From Lactuca virosa (lineage: Eukaryota > Streptophyta > Magnoliopsida > Asterales > Asteraceae), in NCBI GenBank assembly GCA_928212115.1, contig CAKMRJ010003334.1, positions 18,100,719-18,164,718 on the forward strand: 64,000 bases of DNA. The letters run 5' to 3'. The notes under the pieces were generated by a model that was not told the origin of the DNA, did no database searches, and saw only the letters and a list, made by a program, of their open reading frames with translations. Below are positions 34,608 through 47,252 of this stretch, in pieces (position 1 is the stretch's first letter; the number at the start of each line of letters is the position of its first letter). A program made the position numbers and the translations under genes.

Positions 34608-36097
34608 TGGTGGGATGTCAAGTCCACCAAGCAAATTACACCCTTTGTTTGCAAATAAAACGTAATATGATGGTAAAAAGGGGTATCGATCCTCAGGGAA
34701 ATGGTTGTATTCAATCACCAATGCAATCTAATAGAACTAGTGTAAATAAACTAACTACAATTAAACTAAAAGGGGGGTGTTGTGATTGCTTGAAAACTAA
34801 AAGACTTGAATAACTAAAAAGCTTGCAATTAAGCAAGATGGTGAGATGCTCAAATGTTGAGAACAATTGGTTAACCAAGGCAATTCAACACAATGAACAT
34901 TTGTGTGTTTATCATTAGGATTCAATACAAAGCTTATCATTCATCCCAAATTGGTTATAGCAATCATGAAGCATGATATGCCAAGATCCCTCATAGGTAG
35001 TATGGAGGTTGGGGAAGCCCACAACACACCTTCTTAATCAAAATCAAAGATCCAATTGAAGCAATTGAACCCAAGAAGTTGATTAGCCTTAAGAATGAAG
35101 GAATCCCCAATTCCTAGAGGATTTCAATGCTTACACATCCATAAAGGAGCATTGATTCATAAGCTAGAGATGATTTCTACCATCATAAAGCTCTTGTTCT
35201 AAGTAAATTCAATGATTCAATGCAAAACCAAAGAAATAAACCAACAATTGCTCATTCAAGTACCAAGCTCATGATCAAAGTATCAAACAAGCATACGAAA
35301 TATGAACTAGAATCACAAACATGAGATAATTGATAATCAAACATGAATCCTTCAAAAACCCACAAACATTCAAGGGTTTTTAGCCAAAGTTAACCAAATA
35401 GAGATTTTAGCCACTCATGGCACTAGAACAACAATCACAAGTCTAATTGCATAAAGAAACTACCAATAACTTGGAAAGATGAAAAGAAATAAGCCTTGAG
35501 CTTCAAAATCGCCTTATCCTGGTCTCCAATGGTGTAAAATCGAAGTGATAGCTGATAGAACCCATCCCCCAAGGTAATGGCAAGCCAAATGACCAAAATG
35601 CCCAAAACTGGGCAGTTGCGCGAGTACCCGCGCGACGCAAATTCTACCCGCGCAAGTGCTGCTGGAATGCTATTGGCTCATTTTTCCTCCACTAACCATC
35701 CTATTACCAAAGATTCTCTTGGTCCCCTCCATATCCCACATGATTCAAACTAGCCAATCATCTTTTAGCTTCAAAAATGGATGCTCCAAGCCCAAAATAA
35801 AAATCTATGATTCATCTTCACAAGCCCACTTCATCCAAGTCCTTAGCCTTTTAAGCTCAGTTTTCCTTTAATGGATCCGCAAAGCCCAATAATGCGTCGA
35901 AAGCCCACAAAGCCCAACTCCAGTCAAACTGCAACCGCAATGAGCTCCAAAACCCTGCAAAATTCCTCATGCAAAATAAAAAGTCTCCGATACGATCCAT
36001 GATAAAGAAAATAAAGAATATACAATGCAATATTAATAAAAAGAGCTAAAAATCTAAAAATAAACTAATAAAAATAAGGAAATAAAATAAGCTATCA
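34608..36097 (-). repeat. 3' LTR of the Athila-like element
   Basis: Pairs with 42636-44127. Differences concentrate in the last 600 bp, around the GC-rich TTGCGCG region. Confidence 0.95.
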
Positions 36098-36115
36098 AAT
36101 CACCCCAAGCTTAAA
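36098..36115 (-). promoter_or_regulatory. polypurine tract of the Athila-like element
   Basis: On the minus strand a purine-rich block ending AAGCTTGGGGTGATT lies directly before the 3' LTR start TGATAGC. It would prime plus-strand synthesis. Confidence 0.75.
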
Positions 36116-36678
36116 CCTAACTTGTCCTCAAGCTAGAACAAGACTAAAATGAGCTCGAGATGTGCTAAACTAAAAAGGAAAAAAGAAAGGTACCATAGAA
36201 CTTGGTCAACATCAGTCAACATGGTCAGAATCAGTCTTTCATGGACCCTACGCATCTTCAAAATGTTTCCCGATTTAGAACCATAAACCACATTCTTAAC
36301 CACTTGATGGGCGAATAGATCACGACTGGATGTAGCCGCGGTGTGCAAGACAAAGGAAATAGAGATGCGCCCAGTAGCAGCACTTTAAATCACCAATGCA
36401 GATCATAATGCATGAAGGAAAGGCGCCTCTTCACACACGATGATTCCTACATTTGTCAGGCTAAAGTGTATAGTAACGAAATAGGGTTTTGCAGCACGAC
36501 CTCGGGGCAAACATCCGGTTTCAGAGGCTTCTCCCTTGTACTGTCCTTTACAGTCTACCGTCTCATCGTCAAGGCCTTTTCTCACCAAAAATCAAAAATA
36601 AAATAAAATTTCAAACGGAGATTATTATTGTATGATGCATTTATTTAACGTCTTTGCCAAGACATAGCCCCGCTTTCG
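36116..36678 (-). other. 3' untranslated internal region of the Athila-like element
   Basis: About 560 bp between integrase and the purine tract. Short frames on both strands carry no env-like or other motif. Confidence 0.5.
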
Positions 36679-37735
36679 TCAACCTTCGTAAATCAGAGTT
36701 TCCAATGTTACGTTGTCAAATTCTCCCGTATCAAAGCCTTCATAAAATGGTTTCAAATGATGCCCATTCACTTTGAATATTTGATTCGTTTCCAAACTCT
36801 TAATTTCAACCGCACCGTGTTCAAACACTTTTATAACAATAAAAGGCCCGGGCCATCGAGATCGCAACTTTCCCAGGAATAGCTTTAAGCGTGAATGATA
36901 AAGAAGAACTTTTTGGCCCGGAATAAAATGCTTTTGAGTGATGTGCTTGTCGTGAAACGCTTTTGTCTTGTTCTTGTAGATGCTTGCATTTTCATAAGAC
37001 TCGTTCCTTAAATCTTCGATTTCTTGAAGTTGCATCTTTCGGTGCTTCCCTGTTTCTTCAATATTGAAGTTACACTTTTTAACCGCCCAATATGCTTTGT
37101 GTTGCAATTCCACCGGTAAATGACAAGACTTTCCATAGACGAGGCGGAATGGAGACATGCCAATTGGAGTTTTATAGGCGGTTCGATACGCCCACAATGC
37201 ATCTTCTAACTTCAAGCTCCAATCTTTTCGTGTGGTGTTGACCGTCTTTTCAAGAATTTGTTTGACTTCTCGATTTGACACTTCAGCTTGGCCGTTTGTT
37301 TGTGGATGGTAGGAGGTCGAAATCCGGTGTGTGACACCATATCTCTTCATCATGGCTTCCATCATTTTATTGCAAAAATAAGTGCCCCTATCACTCACCA
37401 AGGCTCTCGGTACACCATATCTTGCGAAAATGTTTAACTTCAAGAAGTCAATTACAGTTTTAGAATCATCATGCCTTGTAGCCTTTGCTTCCACCCATTT
37501 TGAGACGTAGTCAACCGCCAAGAGTATATAAGTATAACCGAAAGATACGGGGAATGGGCCCATGAATTCGATTCCCCATACATCAAAGATCTCACATATG
37601 AGGATAGGGCTTTGAATCATTTCGTTCTTTATATATGGTTCCTATTCTTTGACATCTATCACAACTCTTGCAAAATAGATAAGTATCTCTTGACATTGTT
37701 GGCCAATAAATTCCACAAAATCTAGCACCTTTCAC
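36679..37735 (-). pseudogene. integrase of the Athila-like element
   Basis: The open frame from 37620 holds the catalytic core: the first aspartate in ILLAVDYVSKWVEA, the second in LVSDRGTYFCNKM, and the glutamate in NGQAEVSNREVK. A C-terminal domain with the KVLLYHSRLKLFLGKLRSRW and GPFIV blocks follows. The upstream zinc domain (FCKSCDRCQR, about 37690-37640) is out of frame between two compensating frameshifts. The intact protein would insert the cDNA. Confidence 0.85.
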
Positions 37736-38583
37736 ATGGTTTTGTTTTGACCAAAATGTCCTCCGCATGCATATTCATGGCAAAACTTCAAGATAGACTC
37801 GACCTCATTTTGGTGAACACACCTCCGTATTAGTTGATCCGGACAATGTTTCCAAAGATAAGGGTTGTCCCATACATAGTATTTGGAATCACTCTTCAAC
37901 TTGGCTTTTTGGTACTTGGTAAATGTGTGGGGAATTTCTTTAGTAACCAAGTAATTCACAATATCCGCATACCAGGGTATGGTGTTGGAAATGTAGAAGA
38001 GGTGTTCGTCTGGAAATTCATCAAGAACGGAAGAAGAAGAACCACCAATATTCAACCGGCTTAAGTGATCCGCGACTAGGTTTTCGGCACCACTTTTATC
38101 CTTAATCTCAAGATCGATTTCTTGTAAAATAAGAATCCACCGAATCAACCGTGGTTTGACATCTTTCTTGGTCATGAGATACTTCAAGGCGGCATGGTCG
38201 GAGTATACAATCACTTTTGTCCCGAGAAGGTATTGTCGAAATTTTTCCAATGCGAAAACAATGGATAGAAGTTCCTTCTTGGTGGTGGAATAATTGTCTT
38301 GAGCATTATCCAAGGTTTTGGAGGCATAGTAGATGACGTGTGATGCTTTGCCTTCCTTTTGACCTAAAACCGCTCCAATGGCGAAGTTGCTTACATCGCA
38401 CATGATTTCAAAAGGAAGCTCCCAATTTGGAGGTTGGATTATTGGAGCGGAGGTAAGCAAGTCTTTAAGTTTGTCAAAGGCCTCTTGACATGCTACATTG
38501 AAGTCAAAGTCAACATCTTTTTGAAGAAGGAGGCACATTGGTCGCGTGATCTTCGAGAAATCTTTGATAAATCTTCTATAGAA
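37732..38583 (-). pseudogene. RNase H and tether of the Athila-like element
   Basis: The frame includes FEIMCDVSNFAIGAVLGQ with the catalytic aspartate, YYASKTLDNAQDNYSTTKKE, VYSDHAALKYL and NLVADHLSRL, all classic gypsy RNase H blocks. It is in frame with the RT but separated from it by a TAA stop at about 38582-38584, within the thumb motif. Confidence 0.85.
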
Positions 38584-39300
38584 TTATGCATGGCCCAAGA
38601 AAGATTTCACTTCTCTAACACATGTTGGGTAAGGAAGGGTTTGTATGACATCAATTTTGGATTTATCAACTTTAATTCCCTTTTTGGAGACAATGTGTCC
38701 CAATCTGATGCCTTGATTGACCATGAAGTGGCATTTCTCAAAGTTTAACACCAACTTCTTCTCAATGCACCTTTTCAAAATCTTCTTAAGGTTATCCAAG
38801 CATTCATCAAACGAATTGCCATAGACGGTGAAGTCATCCATGAACACCTCAATTATATTTTCTACATACTCGGAAAAGATGCTCATCATGCATCGTTGGA
38901 ATGTGGCGGGGGCATTGTATAATCCAAATGGCATCCGCTTGTAGGCAAACGTGTCGAAAGGGCATGTAAAAGTCGCCTTGTCTTGATCTTCGGGGGCAAC
39001 GGGTATTTGATGAAAACCCGAGTATCCATCGAGGCAACAATAATGTGATTTGCCCGCCAATCTTTCGAGCATTTGGTCTTTTCATGTGCTTGAATTCAAC
39101 TTTCGATAATCAATGCACACCCTCCATCTATTTTGAATGCGAGTGGGAACCATGACGCCTTTGTTATTATCCATAACCGTGATTCCCGTTTTCTTGGGAA
39201 CCACTTGAACCGGACTAACCCATTTGGAGTCGGAAATGGGATAAATCATGTCCGCATCAAAGAGCTTGATTATCTCTTTCTTGACAACTTCCATCATAGG
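38584..39300 (-). pseudogene. reverse transcriptase of the Athila-like element
   Basis: The RT carries WRVCIDYRKLN, SHYCCLDGYSGFHQIPV, FAYKRMPFGLYNAPATFQR and the catalytic FMDD (in VFMDDFTVYG). Just after RKLN a TGA stop and an apparent in-frame deletion of about seven codons interrupt the palm. Frame is otherwise kept throughout pol. Confidence 0.9.
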
Positions 39301-40848
39301 AGGATTTAATCTTCTTTGAGCTTCTCTTCTAGGTTTACAATCATCTTCCATGAGGATGTTGTGAGTGCATACATTAGGACTTATCCCTTTAATGTCCGCT
39401 ATTCTCCACCCCATGGCCTCTTTATGATATTTCAAGACTTCAATCAATTGGTTTTCTTCAAAGTCTTTCAATTGAGAAGAGATGATCACCGGTAGAGTTT
39501 CATCTTGACCTAGATAAGCATATTTCAAATGACTAGGTAAGACTTTCAATTCAAGTGTGGGTGGGTGGATTATGGAAGGTGGCATCTTGTTTGGAGAATG
39601 AGATAAGGCAATTTGAGAAACATCCTTCTTTGTGGAATTGTTACCTTCTAAAGTTTTCACAATCTCTTCAACTTCAAAGTCCAATGTATACATATCCAAT
39701 GTATTCTTCAAACTTTCACCATCAAGACTCATGTTGAGCACCATCTTCAAAATATCCCCATTTGATAACTCGAATAATTCTTGGGTGATTGGCTCAATCA
39801 CATCAACCCGATACAATGGAGAAATGTTGCTAGGATATCTCACTGCTTCAAAGATGTTGAAGTGAATGGTCTCTCCATCAAACTCCATGGTTATCTTCCC
39901 ATTATAGACATCAATAATCGTGTGAGCGGTATTCATGAAGGGTCTTCCAAGAAGAATCATAGATGACTTGGAAGGAGTCTTCTCTTAAAGATCAATGACA
40001 TAGAAGTCCACGGGAAATACTAGTTGATTTACTTGTACTAGTACATCCTCCAATACGCCTCTTAGAAATACACTTGACTTGTCCGCTAATTGAATGATTA
40101 CTCCAGTTTCTTCCAAAGGTCCAACATTGAGAGATTGAAAAACCGAATATGGCATCACATTGATCGAGGCTCCAAGATCTAGCATAGCACTTTCAACGTG
40201 CAAATCACCAATAGTGCAAGGAATATCAAACATTACCGGGTCCTTGCATTTGGGTGGTAACTTCTTTTGGATGACCGCAGACACATTTGCATTGACTTGG
40301 ATCTTTTCATTCGCTTTTAATTTCCTCTTATTGCTGCACAAATCTTTAAGAAACTTGGCATAGCGCGGAATTTGCTTTATGGTATCCAATAGTGGAATGT
40401 TGATTTGGACCTTGCGGAAAGTCTCAAGAAACTCTTTCTCTTCCTCTTGTTTCTTTGAGGGAGCCAACCGGGAGGGAAAAGGTGGTGGTATGACCAATGG
40501 CTTGATGGGTTTGTTGGAAGAGTCGGATTGGTCGATGTTTGGCATAATCGGGTCCTTTGGAGTAAGTACAACTTTCGAAGGTTCAATAATAATGACTTCA
40601 TCTTCGTTTTCTCTTGAAACTCTTTTAGGGTGGCTTTCTCCAAATGTTTTCCCACTTTTTAAGGTTATTGCACTCACATTGGGGTTCTTCTCGGTTTGAG
40701 AAGGAAGTTTACCCCTTTGTTCTATCATGTTGAGAGCGGTGGCCAAATCTCCAATTTGTGCTTGAATGTTAGAGAAAGTGTTATTGGTCTCTTGTTGAAA
40801 TTGGGTTTGGCTTTGAGCAAGAGAAGTGATAAGTTCTTGAAGGATCAT
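39300..40848 (-). pseudogene. gag-pol linker and aspartic protease of the Athila-like element
   Basis: The protease active site reads LDLGASINVMP, the DLG variant usual in Athila, followed by the ILLGRPFMNTAHTIID end block near 39955. A TAA stop at about 39983 separates the two. Upstream is a linker (KTFGESHPKR region), and downstream a long linker leads into RT. The frame is continuous with RT. Confidence 0.8.
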
Positions 40849-41030
40849 TTGGTGGTTACCACTTGATTGGCCTTGTTGTGGAGGTTGTTGGTAATTTGGA
40901 GGGGGATGAGATGTTTGGGGATATGGAGGTTTTTGTGATGGGTATTGACAAATTGGGGTCTCATCATAACATGTGGTGGGTTTTGCTTTGGTGGGTATGG
41001 GTTGGTTGGGTTATTCCTCCAATTTGGGTT

Positions 41031-42592
41031 TTAGTTGTTTTGAAAGACTATGGGTCTTGGTTGACCTTGATATCCTCCCATTGCATTAACATCTTCCGGT
41101 TCACTTGCAAGTGAGGGACACTTATTCGTATAATGTCCCGTCATTGCACAAATTCCACACACCATTAACTGTTGACCACTTCCCACCACCATTTGACTTA
41201 GCACATTAGTCAAATCCAAGAGCTTTGATTCTAAGTGTTGGGTGTTGCTAACTTCACCAACCACTTGTGGGGAATTTCTCTTCATTTCATTTCGAGTCCC
41301 AAAGTTCCTTTGATTTTGAGAAATGGTTCCATAAGTGAGCGTATCTCTTGAGGTGTCTTGTTGAAGATGTCACCACCACTTGAAGCATCAATCATCCTCC
41401 GATCTTTTTCATTCATACCCTCATAACATTGTTGAAGAAGTAATTGTTCGGGTATGTTGTGTTGAGGGAAACTTGTATACAAGTTGCTGAATCGCTCCCA
41501 AAAATCATGAAAAGTTTCATTCTCCCCTTGACGAATCCCCAAAATGTCACTTCTTTGACTTGATATCCCGGAGGTGGGATAAAACTTGCTATTGATAGAT
41601 TTGAGTAACTCTTCCCATGTGTGAATAGATCTCGGTGGTAAGTTGAATAACCACTCTCTAGCTTTATCTTCCAAGGTGAGCGGGACGACGGTTAGCTTGA
41701 AATCATCCAATGTCACGTGTTCGGGCAACATGCTAACACATATCATATGAAAGGACTTCAAATGCCTTTAAGGATATTCTCTATCCAAACCATGGAACTT
41801 GGTGAGTTGATGTATGAAACTTGACTTCAATTCAATCCCTCGGCGGTTTGCGGGATAAACAATACCAAGAGGTGTGTGAGTAACATTCGTCTCCATCATT
41901 TGTCGAAGTGTCAACGCTTGAGGGGGGTTGGGTGGATTGGGGTTATTGGGATATTGTTGCATGTAATTGGGAGGTTGTTGTTGGTAAGGTGGGTATGGTT
42001 GGTGATTATACATTTGTGGTGGATAAGGTTGGTAGTTAGTGTATTGGTTGTAGGGAGGTTGTTGTTGGGGGTACATTGAGTTTTGGTACATTGGAGGTTG
42101 TTGGTAATTGGGTTGATTTGGGTAATGTACTTGTTGTTGAACTTGAAAAGCATTGGTTTGAGGTTGGTTGTTTTGGTGGAATTGTTGGTTTTGTGGTTGT
42201 GGTGGTTGATAATTGGGTTGGTTTTGAGGAGGGGCCTAATTCCAAGGTGGCATATCAATGAGAGGTTCTTGTTGTTGTTGGGGTGGGGTATCGGCATCTT
42301 GATTGTTTGGGTTTGGGTTGGGATTGTGAGGTGGAGTGTGATTCATGGCTATGTAGTTTTCAAATGGAATGTCTTCAAAGGAATGACCAACAATTGGAGA
42401 ACTCGGCTCGGTGTCGGTATCACTTGAAGTGTGAACTTGATCTTCTATGTTGATTAGTGGAGAAGAGGAAGAAGCTTGAACGAGTTGTTGTTGCTTTGCT
42501 TGTTTGGCTAACTTTTTCAACCTTTTTGCTTCTTTTTCAATTTCCGGATTGTAGAGCAGTTCACCGGTTCTTGTAGACCTAGGCATAAACAA
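41031..42592 (-). pseudogene. gag of the Athila-like element
   Basis: The start MFMPRSTRTGELLYNPEIEKEA suits Athila gag. A TAG at 42236-42238 and TAA near 41768 interrupt one continuous frame. Between them lies a segment very rich in Gln, Pro, Asn and Tyr (about 42230-41920). The gag core (LPEHVTLDDFKLTVVPLTLE, AREWLFNLP) follows, and a zinc knuckle CGICAMTGHYTNKC lies at about 41165-41124 after a frameshift. gag would form the particle and bind RNA. Confidence 0.85.
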
Positions 42593-42612
42593 TCAAATAA
42601 CAATAACCAATT

Positions 42613-42630
42613 TCCCCGGCAATGGCGCCA
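42613..42630 (-). promoter_or_regulatory. primer binding site, tRNA-Asp
   Basis: On the minus strand TGGCGCCATTGCCGGGGA follows five bases after the 5' LTR. It matches the 3' end of plant tRNA-Asp with one difference, which is diagnostic for Athila-type elements. Confidence 0.9.
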
Positions 42631-42635
42631 AAACT

Positions 42636-44127
42636 TGGTCGGATGTCAAGTCCACCAAGCTAATTACACCCTTTGTTTGCAAATAAAACGTAATATAATG
42701 GTAAAAAGGGGTATCGATCCTCGGGGAAATGGTTGTATTCAATCACCAATGCAATCTAATAGAACTAGTGTAAATAAAACTAACTACAATTAAACTAAAA
42801 GGGGGTGTTGTGATTGCTTGAAAACTAAAAGACTTGAATAACTAAAAAGCTTGCAATTAAGCAAGATGGTGAGATGCTCAAATGTTGAGAACAATTGGTT
42901 AACCAAGGCAATTCAACACAATGAACATTTGTGTGTTTATCATTAGGATTCAATACAAAGCTTATCATTCATCCCAAATTGGTTATAGCAATCATGAAGC
43001 ATGATATGCCAAGATTCCTCATAGGTAGTATGGAGGTTGGGGAAGCCCACAACACACCTTCTTAATCAAAATCAAAGATCCAATTGAAGCAATTGAACCC
43101 AAGAAGTTGATTAGCCTTAAGAATGAAGGAATCCCCAATTCCTAGAGGATTTCAATGCTTACACATCCATAAAGGAGCATTGATTCATAAGCTAGAGATG
43201 ATTTCTACCATCATAAAGCTCTTGTTCTAAGTAAATTCAATGATTCAATGCAAAACCAAAGAAATAAACCAACAATTGCTCATTCAAGTACCAAGCTCAT
43301 GATCAAAGTATCAAACAAGCATAAGAAATATGAACTAGAATCATAAACATGAGATAATTGATAATCAAACATGAATCCTTCAAAAACCCACAAACATTCA
43401 AGGGTTTTTAGCCAAAGTTAACCAAATAGAGAGTTTATCCACTCATGACGCTAGAACAACAATTACAAAAGTCTAATTGCATAAAGAAACTACCAATAAC
43501 TTGGAAAGATGAAAAGAAATGAGCCTTGAGCTTCAAAATCGCCTTATCCTGGTCTCCAATGGTGTAAAATCGAAGTGATAGCTGATAGATCCCATCCCCC
43601 AAGGTAATGGCAAGCCAAATGACCAAAATGCCCAAAACTGGGCAGTTGCGCGGGTACCCGCGCGACAAAAATTCTACCCTCGCAAGTGCTGCTGGAATGC
43701 TATTGGCTCATTTTTCCTCCACTAACCATCCCATTACCAAAGATTCTCTTGGTCCCCTCCATATCCCACATGATTCAAACTATCCAGTCATCTTTTAGCT
43801 TCAAAAATGGATGCTCCAAGCCCAAATTAACAATCTATGATCCATCTTCACAAGCCCACTTCATCCAAGTCCTTAGCCTTTTAAGCCCAATTTTCCTTTA
43901 ATGGATCCGCAAAGCCCAATAATGCCTCGAAAGCCCATAAAGCCCAACTCTAGTCAAACCGCAACCACAGTGAGCTCCAAAACCCTGCAAAATTCCTCAT
44001 GCAAAATAAAAAGTCCCTGATACGATCCATGATAAAGAAAATAAAGAATATACAATGCAATATTAATAAAAAGAGCTAAAAATCTAAAAATAAACTAATA
44101 AAAATAAGGAAATAAAATAAGCTATCA
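42636..44127 (-). repeat. 5' LTR of the Athila-like element
   Basis: Pairs with 34608-36097. It starts TGATAGC on the minus strand and ends next to the tRNA-Asp primer site. Confidence 0.95.
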
Positions 44128-44475
44128 GAAGCAACAAGAAATGACAACCTTAAGTTCTAGAGTAGCTCTTACTCACAAAGCCAAACTCATGGGACCAAAA
44201 CCATGCAAATCTATAAGTTATCCTCGATATAACCCAATGAATCATAAAGGTTCAAGTTTTATACCTTCTGAAGTTGGCAAATGAGATGAAAGCTTAGGAT
44301 CTTCAAGCTTGAGCCACACCAAACCACTATGATTGACTCCTCCTTCTTCAAAAATGCACCAAAACACACAAAAAGGCTCAAAACAAGCTCACAAGGGATT
44401 AAGGTATCGATTTGGCTGCTTGGGAGAGTGGAGCATGAGTATGGGGAGGACCTCAATGGACTTAAGGTATTTAAA
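44128..44475 (-). repeat. 3' LTR of the decayed gypsy, remaining part
   Basis: LTR sequence with a leader block (TTTTTGTGTGTTTTGGTGCA on the minus strand) resembling the solo LTR near 7900. It joins integrase coding sequence directly at about 44475, so the first few hundred bases of the LTR, the purine tract and the pol end are deleted. Confidence 0.6.
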
Positions 44476-45506
44476 ATAGGATCACCAATATACTTGGGGC
44501 CCAACTTTCCCTGCTTCCGAAATCGGAAGACAACATTCCAAGGTGACACCTTCAGAAGCACCATGTCACCAACCTGAAAGTCGATATCAGAACGTCGTTG
44601 ATATGTATAGCTCTATTGCTGAATCTGCGCGGTCTGCAACCACCCGTGCACCTGTTGAGTCAACTCGGTGGTATGGAGCACAACATCTGTACTCCTCATG
44701 ACTCGCTAACTGACCTCACCCCAACAGATCAAGGTCTGACACTTTCTCCCGCAGATCATCTCAAAGGGAGGCCGATCAAGCGTGATATTTATTGTTGTAC
44801 AAGAACTCAGCCAATTGGAGATATGAATCCCAACTACCACCAAAGTCCAAAACACACGCCCGGAGCATATCATATAGAGTCTGAATAGTCCGCTCACTCT
44901 GACCATCAGTTTGCGGGTGGAAAGTCGTGCTGAATGCAGTCGATTACTAAACTCCTCATGAAATCTCTTCTAGAATCTATAAGTGAAGCATACATCCCGA
45001 TCCAAAACCACTGATACTAGAACTCCATGTCTCGCAACCATTTTTCGGATGTAGATGTTCTCCAATTTCTCTACCAAGATGCTCTCCTGGATAGGGATAA
45101 AATGCACACTCTTGGTCAATTGATCCACTATGACCCAAATTGAATCCACTCCTCACATTGTCCGCGGTAACTTCGTGATGAAGTCCATCGTAATCTCTTC
45201 CTATTTCCAAAAAGGAACACCCAACGACTCCAACTTGTCGTGAGGTCGTTGATGTTCGGCTTTGACTTTCCTGTAAGTCATGCACCTATCCACATACCAG
45301 GCCACATATCGCTTCATGCAGGGCCACCAATAATCAAGTCGGAGGTTTCTATACATTTTCGTCACACCCAGATGAATACAAAACTTCGACTTGTGCGCCT
45401 CCTCCATCAGAATTTGATGAGTACCTCCCAAATACGAAAACCAAACCCTATGATGCAAGGTCAACAATCCTTGGCTATCATAAAAAGAAGAGGACGCATA
45501 ACTCAC
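44476..45506 (-). pseudogene. integrase fragments of the decayed gypsy
   Basis: A zinc-domain segment (ILMEEAHKSKFCIHLGVTKMYR, MTYRKVKAEHQRP) lies at 45420-45240. Core fragments follow in shifting frames, and a C-terminal block VLLKVSPWNVVFRFRKQGKL lies near 44560. The order matches the integrase at 16850-18018. Frameshifts and stops are frequent. Confidence 0.8.
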
Positions 45507-46110
45507 TATGCGCTAAATCTTTCGGTGCTCCTCTATCATAGGCTCATCCTGAGCCCCACGAATCTGCTCCAACAGTGGGGTAATCACCGTCATACTCAAA
45601 CACAAATCCCGGATAGGAGTACTAGCTATCTTGAGGCTAAGAGCATCAGCCACCACATTGGCCTTCCCAGAGTGATAAAGGATCTCACAATCGGAATCCT
45701 TCACCACGTCGAGCCACCTACGCCGCCTCATGTTCATTCGGCTGATCCATCAAATATCTTAAACTCATGTGATCCGAGTAGATAGTACAATGGTCCCCGT
45801 ATAAGTAATGCCACCAAATCTTGAGGGTGAAAACTACAACCCCAAACTCCAAATCGTGTGTAGGTTAGTTCGGCTCATGAGGCTTCAGTTGACTTGAAGC
45901 ATACACAATCACATGACCCCGCTGCATAAGCACTGTACCCAAAATCATGATCGGCGCATCACAATAAGCCACAAAGTCATTAACACCCTCAAGCAGGGAT
46001 AGAATCGGTGCCTCATACAAGCTTTGCCTCAGGGTCTAAAATGCCGCCTGCTGCTCAGGCCCCTAACGGAAAGTGACGATCTTCTTCGTCAATCGGGTCA
46101 AAGGAATCGC
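45507..46110 (-). pseudogene. RNase H fragment of the decayed gypsy
   Basis: Recognisable blocks are NMRRRRWLDVVKDSDCEILY and KANVVADALSLK near 45737-45640, and upstream remnants of the YCDAP and HVIVYASSQLKPHEPN type, broken by stops. The best single open frame is 45737-45513. Confidence 0.7.
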
Positions 46111-47010
46111 TATGTTGGAGAAATCATGGATGAATCTCCAATAGTACCTTTCCAAACCAAGAAAAAATGAATCTCGGATAGAGATATCCGAACCTCCCAC
46201 TGCATCACCACCTCAATCTTGGCCACATCGACCAAAATACCATTCTCATTGAAAAAGTGCCCCCAGAAAATGCACTTCGTGCAACCAAAACTCACACTTG
46301 GAGAACTTGGCATACATTATCTACCTCCTCAAGGTCTCCAAAACCTCCCTTAGATTCTCTTCATGCTGCTCCCTAGTCTTGTAATAGACCAGAATATCAT
46401 CAATAAATACAATGACAGACCGATACAACATCGGCCTACACATGCGGTTCATGAGGTCCATGAACGCAGCTGGAGCATTGGTGTGCCTGAAATGCATCAC
46501 CACGAACACGTAATGACCATAACGACACCTGAAAGCAGTCTTCTGCATGTCTTCCTCTCTGAACCTCATCTGGTCATAAGCCAACCGCAATTGAATCTTG
46601 GAGAACCAAAACGCGCCCTGTAGCTAATCAAACAAATCATCGATCCTCAGAAATGGGTAACGGTTCCTCACCGTTAGCTTGTTCAGCTCCCGATAATCGA
46701 TGTACATCCTGTGAGAACCATCCTTCTTCTACAAAAACAGAATCGGTGCTCCCTAGGTTGAACTATTTGGTCTGATAAATCCCTTGGCTAACAACTCCTG
46801 CATCTATGTAGACAACTCCTACATCTGTGGAGGTGCTAACCGATTAGGTGCCTTGGCTATCGGAGCCTCACTTGGAACCAGATCTATATGGAAATCAACC
46901 TGCCTCTCTGGAGGCACTCCAGGAAAGTCCTCTGGGAACACATCGGTATACTCCCAAACGATTGACACATCATCAACCGCCCTCTTTCCCTCATCTCTGG
47001 TATCCAACAC
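46110..47010 (-). pseudogene. reverse transcriptase of the decayed gypsy
   Basis: The linker DVFPEDFPGVPPERQVDFHIDL and AKAPNRLAPPQM lie at 47010-46819. RT blocks GHYVFVV and NAPAAFMDLMNRM and the catalytic FIDD lie in 46590-46321, and the thumb (KCIFWGHFFNENG) in 46313-46110. Several in-frame stops separate these blocks. Confidence 0.85.
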
Positions 47011-47252
47011 GCAATCCAGAGAACTAGAACAACCTTGTTGAAGATACCTCCTAGCTCTCGCAACTAAACAGAGAGCTGGTCCATGCTGAGTACCCTCATC
47101 ATGAATAACTAGTTCTACCCCACTTGGGGTTCAAACCTGAACTAACTGGTGCTCACAATCAATCATCGCCCCATTCGGGTTCAACCAATCCATCCCCATG
47201 ATAACCTTTCTCTCACGCAAAGGAATGATACCAAGTTGATCGGATACATCTC

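Larger units (their letters stand above)
34603..44132 (-). mobile_element. complete Athila-like Ty3/gypsy element (minus)
   Basis: The element is 34608-44127 (9520 bp). LTRs are 1490 bp (34608-36097) and 1492 bp (42636-44127). On the plus strand each begins TGGT.GGATGTC and ends AAGCTATCA. The flanks GAAGT (34603-34607) and GAAGC (44128-44132) are a 5-bp target duplication with one change. The primer site matches tRNA-Asp, typical of the Athila lineage, and a purine tract adjoins the 3' LTR. gag and pol are recognisable, but stops and frameshifts make it non-autonomous. I count about 34 substitutions between LTRs (roughly 97.7% identity). No envelope-like frame lies downstream of integrase. 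Confidence 0.9.

Noticed and set aside
36116..36678. Envelope-like gene after Athila integrase
   Set aside because: No open frame with a signal peptide or membrane segment of useful length.
41911..42427. Several plus-strand frames rich in Val, Leu and Trp
   Set aside because: Antisense shadows of the Gln/Pro/Asn-rich gag segment on the minus strand.
45240..45785. 181-codon plus-strand frame
   Set aside because: Antisense shadow of gypsy integrase and RNase H fragments, with no motif of its own.
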